From contig CALCPT010000045.1 of NCBI GenBank assembly GCA_937897265.1, forward strand, positions 1-20,600: a stretch of 20,600 nucleotides of DNA, written 5' to 3'. This document shows, one piece after another, positions 9,091 through 17,094 of the stretch (its first letter is position 1; each line of letters begins with the position of its first letter). This stretch comes from an uncultured Alcaligenaceae bacterium. Lineage in GTDB: Bacteria > Pseudomonadota > Gammaproteobacteria > Burkholderiales > Burkholderiaceae_B. The notes below the pieces were generated by a model. It had not been told where the DNA came from and made no database searches. It saw only the letters and a list, made by a program, of their open reading frames with translations. Position numbers and translations under genes: made by a program.

Positions 9091-10005
9091 ATGAAAACAT
9101 ATCCAAGCGTCGAGCAGGCTGTAGGCAATACACCACTGGTGCGCCTGCAGCGACTACCCTCAAAGCTTGCGCAAGAGCGCGGCAATATCGTATTGGGCAA
9201 GCTCGAGGGTAACAATCCCGCCGGGTCGGTCAAAGACCGCCCTGCGTTAGCCATGATTTTGGGGGCAGAGGCTCGCGGTGAAATCAAGCCAGGCGATACC
9301 TTGATCGAGGCTACCAGCGGCAATACTGGTATCGCGTTGGCGATGGCCGCCGCCATGCGTGGTTATAAGATGATTTTGATCATGCCTGACAATCTTTCCG
9401 TTGAGCGTCGCGCGTCAATGGCGGCGTACGGGGCTGAACTCATCCTGACCCCTTCGAGTGGTGGCGGTATGGAGTTTGCGCGTGATCTTGCCACCAAGAT
9501 GCAAGCCGAAGGGCGCGGTAAGGTACTGGATCAGTTTTCAAACCCTGATAACCCGTTAGCGCACTTCAAGACTACGGGCCCTGAGCTTTGGGAGCAAACG
9601 GGCGGCGAAATCACCCACTTTGTCAGCGCCATGGGTACCACCGGTACGATCATGGGCGTTAGTCGCTATTTAAAATTAAAAAATCCGGCTATAACTATTG
9701 TTGGCGCTCAGCCCGCCGAGGGTTCACAGATTGCGGGTATCCGGAAATGGCCTGAGGCCTACCTACCGGCTATTTATGATCCAAAGCTGGTGGATCAGTT
9801 TGAATCGATTGAGCAAAAAGACGCTGAAAACATGGCCAGACGCCTAGCGGCTGAAGAAGGTATCTGCGCTGGCGTATCCGCAGCCGGCGCCTTGGTGGCC
9901 GCATTGCGGGTGGCTGAAACGGCCCGCAATGCCACGATAGCTTTCATCGTTTGCGATCGGGGTGATCGTTACCTCTCGACCGGTTTATTTGACCCACAAG
10001 TTTAG
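9091..10005 (+). CDS. cysM: Cysteine synthase B (O-acetylserine sulfhydrylase)
   Basis: CysM makes cysteine from O-acetylserine and sulfide, or S-sulfocysteine from thiosulfate, using pyridoxal phosphate. The protein has NTPLVRLQR near its start and the PLP lysine Lys48 in NPAGSVKDRPAL. The phosphate/substrate loop TSGNTG is at 75-80, and MGTTGTIMGVSRYL and CDRGDRYLSTGLF follow. The sequence tracks E. coli CysM closely, not CysK, for example at EGNNPAGSVKDR and FSNPDNPLAHFKTTGPE. Two ATG codons are adjacent (9088 and 9091); the second is preferred because GGAGG at 9079-9083 is then 7 bases away. The product is 304 residues, normal length. Confidence 0.95.
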   Translation: MKTYPSVEQAVGNTPLVRLQRLPSKLAQERGNIVLGKLEGNNPAGSVKDRPALAMILGAEARGEIKPGDTLIEATSGNTGIALAMAAAMRGYKMILIMPDNLSVERRASMAAYGAELILTPSSGGGMEFARDLATKMQAEGRGKVLDQFSNPDNPLAHFKTTGPELWEQTGGEITHFVSAMGTTGTIMGVSRYLKLKNPAITIVGAQPAEGSQIAGIRKWPEAYLPAIYDPKLVDQFESIEQKDAENMARRLAAEEGICAGVSAAGALVAALRVAETARNATIAFIVCDRGDRYLSTGLFDPQV

Positions 10006-10014
10006 CCAGATGCG

Positions 10015-10043
10015 CAAAAATCCTCCCGGCTAATGGGGAGGAT
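10015..10043 (-). terminator. Rho-independent terminator for mltB
   Basis: On the - strand the stem ATCCTCCC pairs with GGGAGGAT across an 8-base loop and is followed by TTTTT. It lies about 80 bases beyond the mltB stop. Read on the + strand, the same hairpin follows cysM but lacks a T tract, so it may only partly stop cysM transcripts. Confidence 0.75.
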
Positions 10044-10122
10044 GAATAGCGCTGACATCGTAGGAGTCTCTGTTGGATGTCAGGCACAGGTGCAAACATC
10101 CTTTCTGATCAGGTGAGGGACG

Positions 10123-11301
10123 TCAATTGTCAGCCAAAGCACTGGCCAGATCTGCGACAGAGGCTGCGTAAAAATAGCTGCGGTTGTATAGGGTGATGGT
10201 AAAGAAGTTTTGAGTGGCTGTACGAAACTCAACTGTTCCTGCGCGTTCTTCAGGTAGGTCGATCACACCGAGAGGTGCGCGCATCCAGGCTGCTTCTTTG
10301 GCGCCCGGCGCTAGTTTGGCACCCGCTGCCTGCAATTGAGGCCAGTCAAGGGTGGGCTTTAAGCCGCCATCGACAAGTTTGCCTGCTGAAGCGGGCAGCC
10401 TGACTGGAACAAAAGTCGGTAAGCCTCGTTGCCAGCCATGCTCAACCAAGAAATTCGCCACTGACGCAATTGCATCGGCCATGTTGGTGCTTAGATTGAT
10501 TTCTTGGGCGCCGCTTGCGCTCACGGCAAAACGTTTGATGCTGCCGGGCATGAATTGTGGGATGCCGACTGCACCTGCAAACGATCCCTTTAATGTTCTG
10601 GCATCGACGCGACCCGCCAAGTCCAACTCGATCAGGTCTGCCAATTGACCACGAAACATCTCGGCGCGATCCGGCCTTGAGGCATCAGGATAGTCAAAAC
10701 CAAGTGTGGCCAAAGAGTCAAGGACGCGAAACGTCCCTTGATTTTTGCCGTATCCGGTTTCAACGCCAATGATGGCTGCAATGATATTTTGCGGTACGCC
10801 GTAGCGTGCGGTTGCACGGTCTAACTCGGCCCCATACTGTTTCATAAAGGCTTGACCTTGGGCGATCAAAATCGGTTCGACCACGCGTCCACGGTAAGTT
10901 GCCCAACTGCGTGGTGGGCGAGGCTGACCGGCGGCGACAGGCGCCACAATGCGTGCAACCGTAGGGTTATAGCGTGCCTCGTCAAGCAGCTTCAGAACCT
11001 TGGCTTCGGGCAGTTTTCGCTCTGAGGCCAGCTCTACACCAAAGCGTTGCATGGTTGCGCGACGAGCACTTTCGGTTTGGGGAAGAGACACGGGATCAAA
11101 ACGACTGGTCGCGCCTGCAGAGCCGCTGGCCTTCGTTCCCGGAGAGCCCGCTGGGCTGCCCGGAGAGGTACTTGAAGTGGTGCCAGTTTTCGGGTTTGCG
11201 TCAGCCTCAGAGGTCTTGCCTGGCCCCGACGGCGGCGTGGCACAGCCGCACAGTAGGGCTGTTAGCAAACTTATTTGAACTAGGCGTCGGGGGCAAAGCA
11301 T
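10123..11301 (-). CDS. mltB: Lytic murein transglycosylase B, lipoprotein
   Basis: This membrane-bound lytic transglycosylase cleaves peptidoglycan between MurNAc and GlcNAc to form 1,6-anhydro ends. The 392-residue precursor has a lipoprotein signal (MLCPRRLVQISLLTALLCGC) with lipidation expected at Cys20. Residues about 27-66 form a Ser/Gly/Thr/Pro linker, and the catalytic domain follows. The catalytic Glu181 sits in GVETGYGKNQG. Other MltB-type motifs are TLGFDYP and FAGAVGIPQFMPGS. The ATG is preceded on the - strand by AAGGA at good spacing. It is transcribed away from etfB and converges on cysM. The -2 residue of the lipobox is Cys rather than Ala/Ser, slightly unusual but compatible. 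Confidence 0.92.
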   Translation of the reverse strand: MLCPRRLVQISLLTALLCGCATPPSGPGKTSEADANPKTGTTSSTSPGSPAGSPGTKASGSAGATSRFDPVSLPQTESARRATMQRFGVELASERKLPEAKVLKLLDEARYNPTVARIVAPVAAGQPRPPRSWATYRGRVVEPILIAQGQAFMKQYGAELDRATARYGVPQNIIAAIIGVETGYGKNQGTFRVLDSLATLGFDYPDASRPDRAEMFRGQLADLIELDLAGRVDARTLKGSFAGAVGIPQFMPGSIKRFAVSASGAQEINLSTNMADAIASVANFLVEHGWQRGLPTFVPVRLPASAGKLVDGGLKPTLDWPQLQAAGAKLAPGAKEAAWMRAPLGVIDLPEERAGTVEFRTATQNFFTITLYNRSYFYAASVADLASALADN

Positions 11302-11365
11302 AAATTTTTCCTTATGAAATCAACCGATATCATACCGATTGCCTGAGTCGAGGCGCGAGTTCCGG

Positions 11366-11371
11366 TAGAAT
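11366..11371 (+). promoter_or_regulatory. Probable -10 element for etfBA
   Basis: TAGAAT lies about 65 bases before the etfB start in the mltB-etfB divergent region; the -35 is not clear. A short hairpin (TCGGG at 11385-11389 with CCCGA at 11397-11401) lies in the leader, followed by GGAGA 7 bases before the ATG. On the other strand, TATGAT (11329-11334) could serve mltB. Confidence 0.45.
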
Positions 11372-11435
11372 CAGAGGTTGATTGTCGGGCGTCAGACCCG
11401 ATTGAGCTGTATTTTTAATATCTGGAGATCGCTGG

Positions 11436-12188
11436 ATGAAAGTGCTTGTTCCTGTAAAGCGCGTCGTAGACTACAACGTGAAAGTGCGTGTGAAGTCTGA
11501 TCACACGGGCGTTGATATTGCTAACGTGAAAATGTCGATGAACCCTTTTGACGAGATCGCGGTCGAAGAAGCGACTCGTTTAAAAGAGAAGGGTGCCGTC
11601 GCAGAAGTGATCGCCGTGTCTTGCGGTGTTGCACAATGCCAAGAGACCCTGCGTACCGCCATGGCAATCGGTGCAGATCGCGGCATCCTGGTGCAAACCG
11701 ATGTCGAGCTTCAGCCTTTAGCCGTTGCTAAATTGCTCAAGGTCTTGGCCGAGAAAGAACAGCCTTCGCTGATCATCTTGGGCAAGCAAGCGATCGATGA
11801 CGACTCAAATCAAACCGGCCAAATGCTTGCTGCGTTGTTGGGTTGGTCGCAAGCGACGTTTGCGAGCAAAATCGAACTGGGCGACGGTGTTGCGCGTGTC
11901 ACACGTGAAGTCGACGGCGGTCTCGAAACCATCGAATTGAAGTTGCCAGCCATTGTCACGACCGATCTGCGCTTGAACGAGCCACGTTACGTGACCTTGC
12001 CCAACATCATGAAGGCCAAGAAAAAGCAACTCGATACCGTTACGCCTGAGTCGTTAGGCGTGGACGTAGCACCTCGCCTCAAGACCCTGAAAGTGGTTGA
12101 GCCTGCGGCACGTTCGGCGGGCATTAAGGTACAAGACGTTGCTGCATTAGTCGACAAACTTAAGAACGAAGCAAAGGTGGTGGTGTAA
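11436..12188 (+). CDS. etfB: Electron transfer flavoprotein subunit beta
   Basis: ETF-beta is the smaller subunit of the electron transfer flavoprotein. That protein accepts electrons from acyl-CoA and related dehydrogenases and passes them to the quinone pool through ETF:quinone oxidoreductase. The 250-residue protein starts [20 protein letters not shown] and has the [12 protein letters not shown] segment. The AMP-binding and subunit-recognition region includes [23 protein letters not shown], typical of the group I ETF-beta of aerobic proteobacteria. A GGAGA ribosome-binding site lies 7 bases upstream. etfA follows after 2 bases, so the two subunits are co-translated. The acyl-CoA dehydrogenase downstream is a plausible electron donor. 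Confidence 0.97.
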   Translation: MKVLVPVKRVVDYNVKVRVKSDHTGVDIANVKMSMNPFDEIAVEEATRLKEKGAVAEVIAVSCGVAQCQETLRTAMAIGADRGILVQTDVELQPLAVAKLLKVLAEKEQPSLIILGKQAIDDDSNQTGQMLAALLGWSQATFASKIELGDGVARVTREVDGGLETIELKLPAIVTTDLRLNEPRYVTLPNIMKAKKKQLDTVTPESLGVDVAPRLKTLKVVEPAARSAGIKVQDVAALVDKLKNEAKVVV

Positions 12189-12190
12189 CC

Positions 12191-13117
12191 ATGTCAATAC
12201 TTGTCATCGCTGAACACGATAATGTTCAATTAAAAGGTGCCACGCATAACGTCGTGGCGGCTGCTGCAAAAATTGGCGGCGATATTCACGTGTTGGTTGC
12301 TGGTGCCAACGCGCGCGCAGTTGCCGAGCATGCGGCAAAAATCTCGGGTGTTTCAAAGGTGTTGCTCGCTGAATCGCCCGCCTTGGCTGACAGTTTGGCT
12401 GAAAACGTTGCCAAACAAGTCTTGGCGTTAGCCAGTGGCTACAGCCATATTCTGTTTGCTGCAACCGCCTCAGGCAAAAACGTGTCACCGCGTGTGGCCG
12501 CTAGCTTAGACGTCGCACAAATTTCTGAAATTCAAGCAGTCGATTCACCTGATACGTTTCAACGTGCAATCTATGCGGGTAATGCGATTGCAACCGTGCA
12601 GTCAAACGATCCTACAAAAGTGATCACGGTGCGCACCACGGGTTTTGATGCAGCGCCCGAAGGTGGCAGCGCTTCGATCGAAACCGTTGCAGCCGCTGAT
12701 TCGGCCGGTCTTTCAACGTTTGTTGGTCGCGAAGTCGCTAAAAACGATCGTCCAGAACTCGCCGGCGCGCGAGTCGTGGTGTCGGGCGGCCGTGGCATGG
12801 GTAGTGCTGAAAACTTTAAGATCCTCGATCCACTCGCAGACAAGCTTGGTGCGGCCATGGGCGCTTCGCGCGCCGCGGTTGACGCAGGCTACGCACCCAA
12901 TGACTGGCAGGTCGGTCAAACCGGCAAAATTGTGGCGCCTCAGCTTTACGTGGCGATTGGGATTTCTGGCGCGATCCAGCACTTGGCCGGCATGAAAGAC
13001 TCAAAGGTGATCGTTGCGATCAACAAAGACACCGAAGCCCCAATCTTTGGTGTAGCCGATTATGGTTTGGTAGCTGATTTATTTCAGGCCGTTCCTGAAC
13101 TTGTTACCACTCTGTAA
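12191..13117 (+). CDS. etfA: Electron transfer flavoprotein subunit alpha
   Basis: ETF-alpha carries most of the FAD site of the heterodimer. The 308-residue protein has the N-terminal ETF fold ([10 protein letters not shown]). The C-terminal FAD-binding domain has [14 protein letters not shown], then [31 protein letters not shown] and [16 protein letters not shown], which together form the alpha-subunit signature. It begins 2 bases after the etfB stop and is followed by a strong terminator, so etfBA is a self-contained unit. Length and motifs are normal. Confidence 0.97.
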   Translation: MSILVIAEHDNVQLKGATHNVVAAAAKIGGDIHVLVAGANARAVAEHAAKISGVSKVLLAESPALADSLAENVAKQVLALASGYSHILFAATASGKNVSPRVAASLDVAQISEIQAVDSPDTFQRAIYAGNAIATVQSNDPTKVITVRTTGFDAAPEGGSASIETVAAADSAGLSTFVGREVAKNDRPELAGARVVVSGGRGMGSAENFKILDPLADKLGAAMGASRAAVDAGYAPNDWQVGQTGKIVAPQLYVAIGISGAIQHLAGMKDSKVIVAINKDTEAPIFGVADYGLVADLFQAVPELVTTL

Positions 13118-13147
13118 GCTTCATTCAAGCATGGCAGAGTATTCTGA

Positions 13148-13171
13148 CCCCGTCCCCGCGACGGGGTTTTT
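13148..13171 (+). terminator. Rho-independent terminator after etfA
   Basis: CCCCGTC pairs with GACGGGG across a 5-base loop and is followed by TTTTT. It separates etfBA from the acyl-CoA dehydrogenase, so the latter probably has its own promoter or depends on read-through. Confidence 0.92.
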
Positions 13172-13198
13172 GTTTCAGTTTGTATTGAGGTTAGTGTG

Positions 13199-15028
13199 AT
13201 GACGTATCGTGCCCCAGTCGATGACTTTCGTTTTGTATTCGAGCATATTGCAGGCTTGTCCGAGCTCTTAACGCTCCCAGCTTTTTCTGAGCTTGAACCT
13301 GATTTGATTGAGGCGGTGCTTGAAGAGAACGCTAAGTTCGCCTCTGAAGTGGTGGCGCCTACCAACTGGGATGGCGATCAGCATCCGCCGGTTCACGCCA
13401 ACGGTGTGGTGAAGATGCCTGCCTCATATCACCAGGCCTTTAAGCAATTCGTAGAGGGTGGTTGGCAGGGGTTGCGTCATCCTGCACAGTGGGGTGGCCA
13501 GGGCCTGCCCAAACTGTTGGGCTGTGCAGCAACCGAAAATTTAAACGCGGGCAATTTGGCGTTTTCGTTGTGCCCACTGTTGACCGATGGTGTCATTGAG
13601 GCGTTGCTATTGTCGGGCTCTGACAAGCAACAAAAACTGTATATCGAAGCGTTGGTTCAGGGGAAATGGACTGGCACGATGAACTTAACAGAGCCGCAGG
13701 CTGGTTCTGACTTGTCGTTGGTGAATACGCGTGCGGTCGCGCAAGCGGATGGTACCTATCGTCTGTTTGGCCAAAAAATTTATATTACGTTTGGCGAGCA
13801 TGATCTTGCTGAAAACATCGTGCATCTGGTGCTGGCCCGTATGGCTGATGCGCCGCCCGGTGTGAAAGGGCTCTCGCTCTTTGTGGTGCCTAAAGTACTG
13901 GTGAACGATGATGGGTCTTTAGGAGCGCGCAATGATGTCTGGTGCGCATCGATCGAACACAAATTAGGGATTCACGGTAGTCCAACCGCTGTGTTGCTGT
14001 TTGGCGACGATAAAGGTGAGGTGGGTGCCGGTGCCATCGGTACTCTGGTTGGTCAAGAAAATCGTGGCCTCGAGTACATGTTTATTATGATGAATGCTGC
14101 GCGTTTTGGCGTGGGCCTTCAGGGCATTGGAGTGAGCGAGGCTGCCACCCAAAAAGCGCGTGCGTATGCGCGTGATCGCGTACAAAGTCGTGCGATTGAG
14201 GGCTCTGCCGCTGCAGTGCCAATCGTGCAACACCCAGACGTACAGCGTATGTTGTCGACCATGCGTGGTTTGACCGAGGCAGCACGCTCGATTGCTTGTG
14301 TTGCTGCCGTGACCGATGATTTAAGCCTTGAGCACGCTGATCCTGAAGTGCGTCGCACTAAGCAAGCTCTCTACGATTATTTAGTCCCAGTCGTGAAAGG
14401 GTTTTCAACCGAATGCGCGCTTGAAGTGACCTCGTTAGGGGTGCAGGTGCACGGTGGCATGGGCTTCATTGAAGAGACAGGCGCGGCCCAGTTTTATCGC
14501 GATGCTCGTATTTTGACGATCTACGAAGGCACTACGGCGATTCAGGCTAACGATTTGATCGGGCGCAAAACGTTGCGTGATGCAGGGGCGACCGCCTTGG
14601 GCTTGGCGCAAACGATGCAACAAACGCTGCGTGAACTCAAGACTGAAAGCGCGCTGGCCCACGTTCAGAACGCAGCAGGGTTGAATTTGATTCATGCGAA
14701 TTTAACGCTAGCAGTCGAGGCGTATGAAAGCGCTGTGCACTTTGTGCTTGACCATGCCAAAACGGATATCCGGGCAGTCTACGCAGGTAGCGTGCCTTAT
14801 TTGATGCTGACCGGTTATGTTTTGGGTGGCTGGCATCTGGCTCGGGCTGCGCTAGTCTGCAGCGCAGCGCAACGTGAGTCGCGCGCGACTCCTTTCACGC
14901 AAAATAAATTTGCCACGGCAGTGTTCTATGCCGGGTCAATCTTGCCGCGTGTGCAGGCGCTCAACTTGGCGTTGTCTCAAGGTGCGGTGATGACCGAGGC
15001 GCTGACGCGCTCCGATCTGACTGTTTAA
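13199..15028 (+). CDS. Acyl-CoA dehydrogenase (long form, about 610 residues)
   Basis: This FAD-dependent acyl-CoA dehydrogenase introduces the alpha-beta double bond into an acyl-CoA and reduces ETF. The 609-residue length, with an N-terminal extension and an extra C-terminal domain, matches the long subfamily that includes DmdC-type enzymes rather than the 380-residue short-chain type. Motifs seen are WGGQGLPKLLG, MNLTEPQAGSDLS (FAD/substrate loop), KIYITFGEHD, NAARFGVGLQGIG and VQVHGGMGFIEETGAAQFYRD. The likely catalytic base is Glu443 in IYEGTTAIQ. GTG and ATG codons are adjacent at 13196 and 13199; the ATG is chosen, with GAGG 8 bases upstream. The exact substrate cannot be read from sequence. 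Confidence 0.93.
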   Translation: MTYRAPVDDFRFVFEHIAGLSELLTLPAFSELEPDLIEAVLEENAKFASEVVAPTNWDGDQHPPVHANGVVKMPASYHQAFKQFVEGGWQGLRHPAQWGGQGLPKLLGCAATENLNAGNLAFSLCPLLTDGVIEALLLSGSDKQQKLYIEALVQGKWTGTMNLTEPQAGSDLSLVNTRAVAQADGTYRLFGQKIYITFGEHDLAENIVHLVLARMADAPPGVKGLSLFVVPKVLVNDDGSLGARNDVWCASIEHKLGIHGSPTAVLLFGDDKGEVGAGAIGTLVGQENRGLEYMFIMMNAARFGVGLQGIGVSEAATQKARAYARDRVQSRAIEGSAAAVPIVQHPDVQRMLSTMRGLTEAARSIACVAAVTDDLSLEHADPEVRRTKQALYDYLVPVVKGFSTECALEVTSLGVQVHGGMGFIEETGAAQFYRDARILTIYEGTTAIQANDLIGRKTLRDAGATALGLAQTMQQTLRELKTESALAHVQNAAGLNLIHANLTLAVEAYESAVHFVLDHAKTDIRAVYAGSVPYLMLTGYVLGGWHLARAALVCSAAQRESRATPFTQNKFATAVFYAGSILPRVQALNLALSQGAVMTEALTRSDLTV

Positions 15029-15044
15029 TGGGTTGGTAGCGCCG

Positions 15045-15069
15045 CCAGGCCTCAAAGCATGAGGCTTGG
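15045..15069. terminator. Stem-loop between convergent genes
   Basis: A 10-bp stem (CCAGGCCTCA with TGAGGCTTGG, one G-T pair) and a 5-base loop lie between the acyl-CoA dehydrogenase and the convergent ThDP enzyme. There is no long T tract directly after it on either strand, so terminator function is plausible but not certain. Confidence 0.5.
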
Positions 15070-15106
15070 TGCGACGCTGAGTCTTGAGCGCGTCTGCCCT
15101 TTTCTT

Positions 15107-16738
15107 TTATGGCAACATCGCATCTAAGCTCGTATTGACCTCGATGAGTATCGGCGCATTCGCCTTGAAAGCTGCTTGTATGACACCATCGATTTCGTCT
15201 TTGTGGGTAATGCGAGCAGATGCCATGCCAAAGCTGCGCGCCATGTCATGGAAGTCAGGATTAAAGAGCGAGGTGCCGCTCACCCGTCCTGGGTAGCCAC
15301 GCTCTTGGTGTAAGCGAATTGAGCCATAGCTAGCGTTGTTTGAAACAATAAAGATAATCGGCAGCTTGCGCTCAACGGCCAAAATCATTTCGTTGCCCGT
15401 CATTAAAAAGCCACCATCGCCAACGATACACACCGTTGTGCGACTGGGTTCACGTAAAGCGCAGGCCACAGCTGCCGGTGTGCCATAACCCATGGCACCC
15501 GCTAAAGGTGCCATCAAACGTTGACCCGTTTTGAAGGTGAAGTGTCGATAAACGGGCGCTGCAAAGGTACCGGCGTCTAAACAGATCGTTGTAGCAAGCG
15601 ACGCGTGAGCTTCGAGTGCGCGCACGACTTCAGTAAAGTTCACACCCTTTTTTGCTTGGCGCGATGGCCAGGCAGCCCAAGACTGCGAGTGCTCACGCAG
15701 TGTGCCTAACCAACTTACTCGAGCCGCACTCGCGGTGGGGGCAGGGCCTTGTGTTAAGGCTTTCACCAAGCCAACTGGGTCGCACACCAAGGGGTAGTCG
15801 GCCACAGTATCCCAACTGACGACTCGCGAATCAGGGTAACAATGCAGTAGGGTTTGTGGCGCCTGGGCGTACGCCGGAAACTGATAGTTTTGTGTCGTGA
15901 TGTCGCCTAAACGGGTGCCTAAGGCCAGAATGAAATCACTGGTTTGTAAGGTCGCCATTTGGGCCGCAGGGTTCGATAGCCCCAAGTCACCTACAAACAA
16001 CGAATTATCGTTTGCAAAAATGTCATGGCGTCTGAACGACACCATGGTTGGCAGTTGCCAATGGTGTACGAACGCTGCCAAGGCTTCGCGCCCGCCTGGA
16101 CAATCAAAGGCACCGCCCGCGATGACAACTGGGCGCTGTGCAGCCTTCAGTTGTTCAACGATCTCAGCCAGGGTATCAGCAGCTGGTAAACCAAAGACGT
16201 GAGGGTGTTGTTTGAACGTTGGCTCAGGCACCGTTTGCTGTTGAATGTCTTCAGGCAGTACCAATACAACCGGGCCCGGTACGCCCGAGGTGGCCATCCG
16301 AATGGCTTTGAAAGCAGCTTGAGCGATTTGTTCGGGGCCGGTGCACTCGAACACCCATTTTGCGATCGAGCCAAACATTTTTTGGTAATCGATTTCTTGA
16401 AACGCTTCACGACGCAGATCGCGCGCAGCGATTTGACCGATCACTAGGATCATTGGTACAGCGTCTTGTTGTGCCGTATGTACCGCAATTGCAGCGTTCG
16501 AGGCGCCTGGGCCACGGCTGACTAAGGCCAAGCCAGGGCGGCGTGTGAGACGTCCGTCTGCAACGGCCATGTAACCCGCCCCACCTTCATGGCGGCAGGT
16601 GACGACATCGATTGCCGGAAAATCGACCAAGGCATCGAGCAGGCCAAGATAGCTTTCGCCTGGCACGAGAAAAAGTCGGTCCATGCCGTAGTCAGAGAAC
16701 ACTTTAAACAGGGCGTGGCTTGAGGTGAAGTTTGTCAT
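15107..16738 (-). CDS. Thiamine-diphosphate-dependent enzyme, acetolactate synthase-like
   Basis: The 543-residue protein has the three-domain layout of the ThDP enzyme family (acetolactate synthase, benzoylformate decarboxylase, sulfoacetaldehyde acetyltransferase and relatives). The activating glutamate is Glu51 in CRHEGGAGYMA. The pyrimidine domain carries SRGPGASNAAIAVHTAQQDAVPM, and the middle domain runs from about 190 to 325. The C-terminal cofactor domain has the GDG...NN motif with GDG at 440-442 and NN at 467-468. Its neighbours give no pathway: no small regulatory subunit (ilvH) and no ilvC are adjacent, which argues against it being the main biosynthetic acetolactate synthase. No clear Shine-Dalgarno precedes the ATG. 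The substrate is left open. Confidence 0.85.
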   Translation of the reverse strand: MTNFTSSHALFKVFSDYGMDRLFLVPGESYLGLLDALVDFPAIDVVTCRHEGGAGYMAVADGRLTRRPGLALVSRGPGASNAAIAVHTAQQDAVPMILVIGQIAARDLRREAFQEIDYQKMFGSIAKWVFECTGPEQIAQAAFKAIRMATSGVPGPVVLVLPEDIQQQTVPEPTFKQHPHVFGLPAADTLAEIVEQLKAAQRPVVIAGGAFDCPGGREALAAFVHHWQLPTMVSFRRHDIFANDNSLFVGDLGLSNPAAQMATLQTSDFILALGTRLGDITTQNYQFPAYAQAPQTLLHCYPDSRVVSWDTVADYPLVCDPVGLVKALTQGPAPTASAARVSWLGTLREHSQSWAAWPSRQAKKGVNFTEVVRALEAHASLATTICLDAGTFAAPVYRHFTFKTGQRLMAPLAGAMGYGTPAAVACALREPSRTTVCIVGDGGFLMTGNEMILAVERKLPIIFIVSNNASYGSIRLHQERGYPGRVSGTSLFNPDFHDMARSFGMASARITHKDEIDGVIQAAFKANAPILIEVNTSLDAMLP

Positions 16739-16898
16739 GGTGCGAGTCAGGCAAAAAAGTTTTTGAGAAGATCGAAAATTAGCACAGCGCGGCCCATCTC
16801 GCCTGAGGGGCGGTTTGAGTTTGCATGGATAGGGATCAGTGACTCGGACAATTGCCCAAAGCCCTTTGGCTCACGGTGAGGTTTTGCCATAACTAAGA

Positions 16899-16921
16899 AT
16901 TGTTTTGTTGTAAAAAACAAT
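16899..16921. repeat. AT-rich inverted repeat
   Basis: ATTGTTTT (16899-16906) and AAAACAAT (16914-16921) are perfect inverted copies separated by 7 bases. They lie 12 bases upstream of the first LexA box. The repeat could be an operator or an AT-rich upstream promoter element; its function is not known. Confidence 0.5.
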
Positions 16922-16933
16922 CATTTCAAATAA

Positions 16934-16985
16934 CTGTGTTTGCAAACAGTACTGTATGCGTGTACAGTACTGTTTATGGTCACTG
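16934..16985 (+). promoter_or_regulatory. Tandem LexA (SOS) boxes
   Basis: Two boxes fit CTGT-N8-ACAG exactly, at 16934-16949 and 16952-16967. The second, extended to 20 bases (16950-16969), reads TACTGTATGCGTGTACAGTA and matches the E. coli SOS consensus at 16 of 20 positions, including all conserved arm bases. It sits at the centre of a 32-bp palindrome (16944-16975) with perfect 13-bp arms. A third, weaker box (CTGT-N8-ACTG, 16970-16985) continues the same 18-bp spacing. LexA control of the downstream small gene is inferred from motif and position. Confidence 0.85.
16940..16968 (+). promoter_or_regulatory. Probable sigma-70 promoter overlapped by LexA boxes
   Basis: TTGCAA (16940-16945) and TACAGT (16963-16968), 17 bases apart, each match their consensus hexamer at 4 of 6 positions. 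The -35 lies inside the first LexA box and the -10 inside the second, so bound repressor would block RNA polymerase. The predicted leader is about 120 bases long. Confidence 0.6.
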
Positions 16986-16996
16986 ACCAAACAGTT

Positions 16997-17054
16997 TTGC
17001 CGGTTCTAGGTCCCCGGCAACCACCCTGGGTCGCTACGGCAACCGAGGGTGGTT
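16997..17054 (+). promoter_or_regulatory. Structured 5' leader of the small membrane protein gene
   Basis: Two adjacent stem-loops are predicted by eye. TTGCCGG (16997-17003) pairs with CCGGCAA (17014-17020) over a 10-base loop. AACCACCCT (17019-17027) pairs with AGGGTGGTT (17046-17054) over an 18-base loop. The stems share two bases, so they compete slightly. The element CGGCAACC occurs twice (17015-17022 and 17037-17044). The ribosome-binding site lies 26 bases further on. Translational control is inference. Confidence 0.55.
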
Positions 17055-17094
17055 ACTTAAACGCACTGCATTGTTAGTCTAAAGGAGCCACACC

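Larger units (their letters stand above)
16739..17094. other. Divergent intergenic region with SOS-type control elements
   Basis: These 356 bases between the ThDP enzyme (-) and the small membrane protein (+) hold no gene I can support. They contain an AT-rich inverted repeat, two or three LexA boxes with an overlapping promoter, and a leader with two hairpins, all listed separately. The part nearest the ThDP enzyme (16739-16890) shows no clear promoter. Confidence 0.7.

Noticed and set aside
13084..13365. Open frame on the - strand across the etfA terminator
   Set aside because: It runs through a clear terminator and into two well-supported genes, with low-complexity Ser/Thr composition typical of antisense frames.
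15897..16202. Open frame on the + strand inside the ThDP enzyme gene
   Set aside because: It is antisense to a gene with intact catalytic motifs, shows no recognisable domain or ribosome-binding site, and is most likely a shadow.
16946..16973. Pair of operators for an unrelated dimeric regulator (two ACAGTACTGT palindromes)
   Set aside because: The repeat is better explained by symmetric LexA arms, since the central 20 bases fit the SOS consensus; a second regulator remains possible but has no independent support.
16997..17054. tRNA-like fold, because the first hairpin loop begins TTCTA
   Set aside because: No acceptor, D or anticodon arms can be drawn around it, and the loop is 10 bases, not 7.
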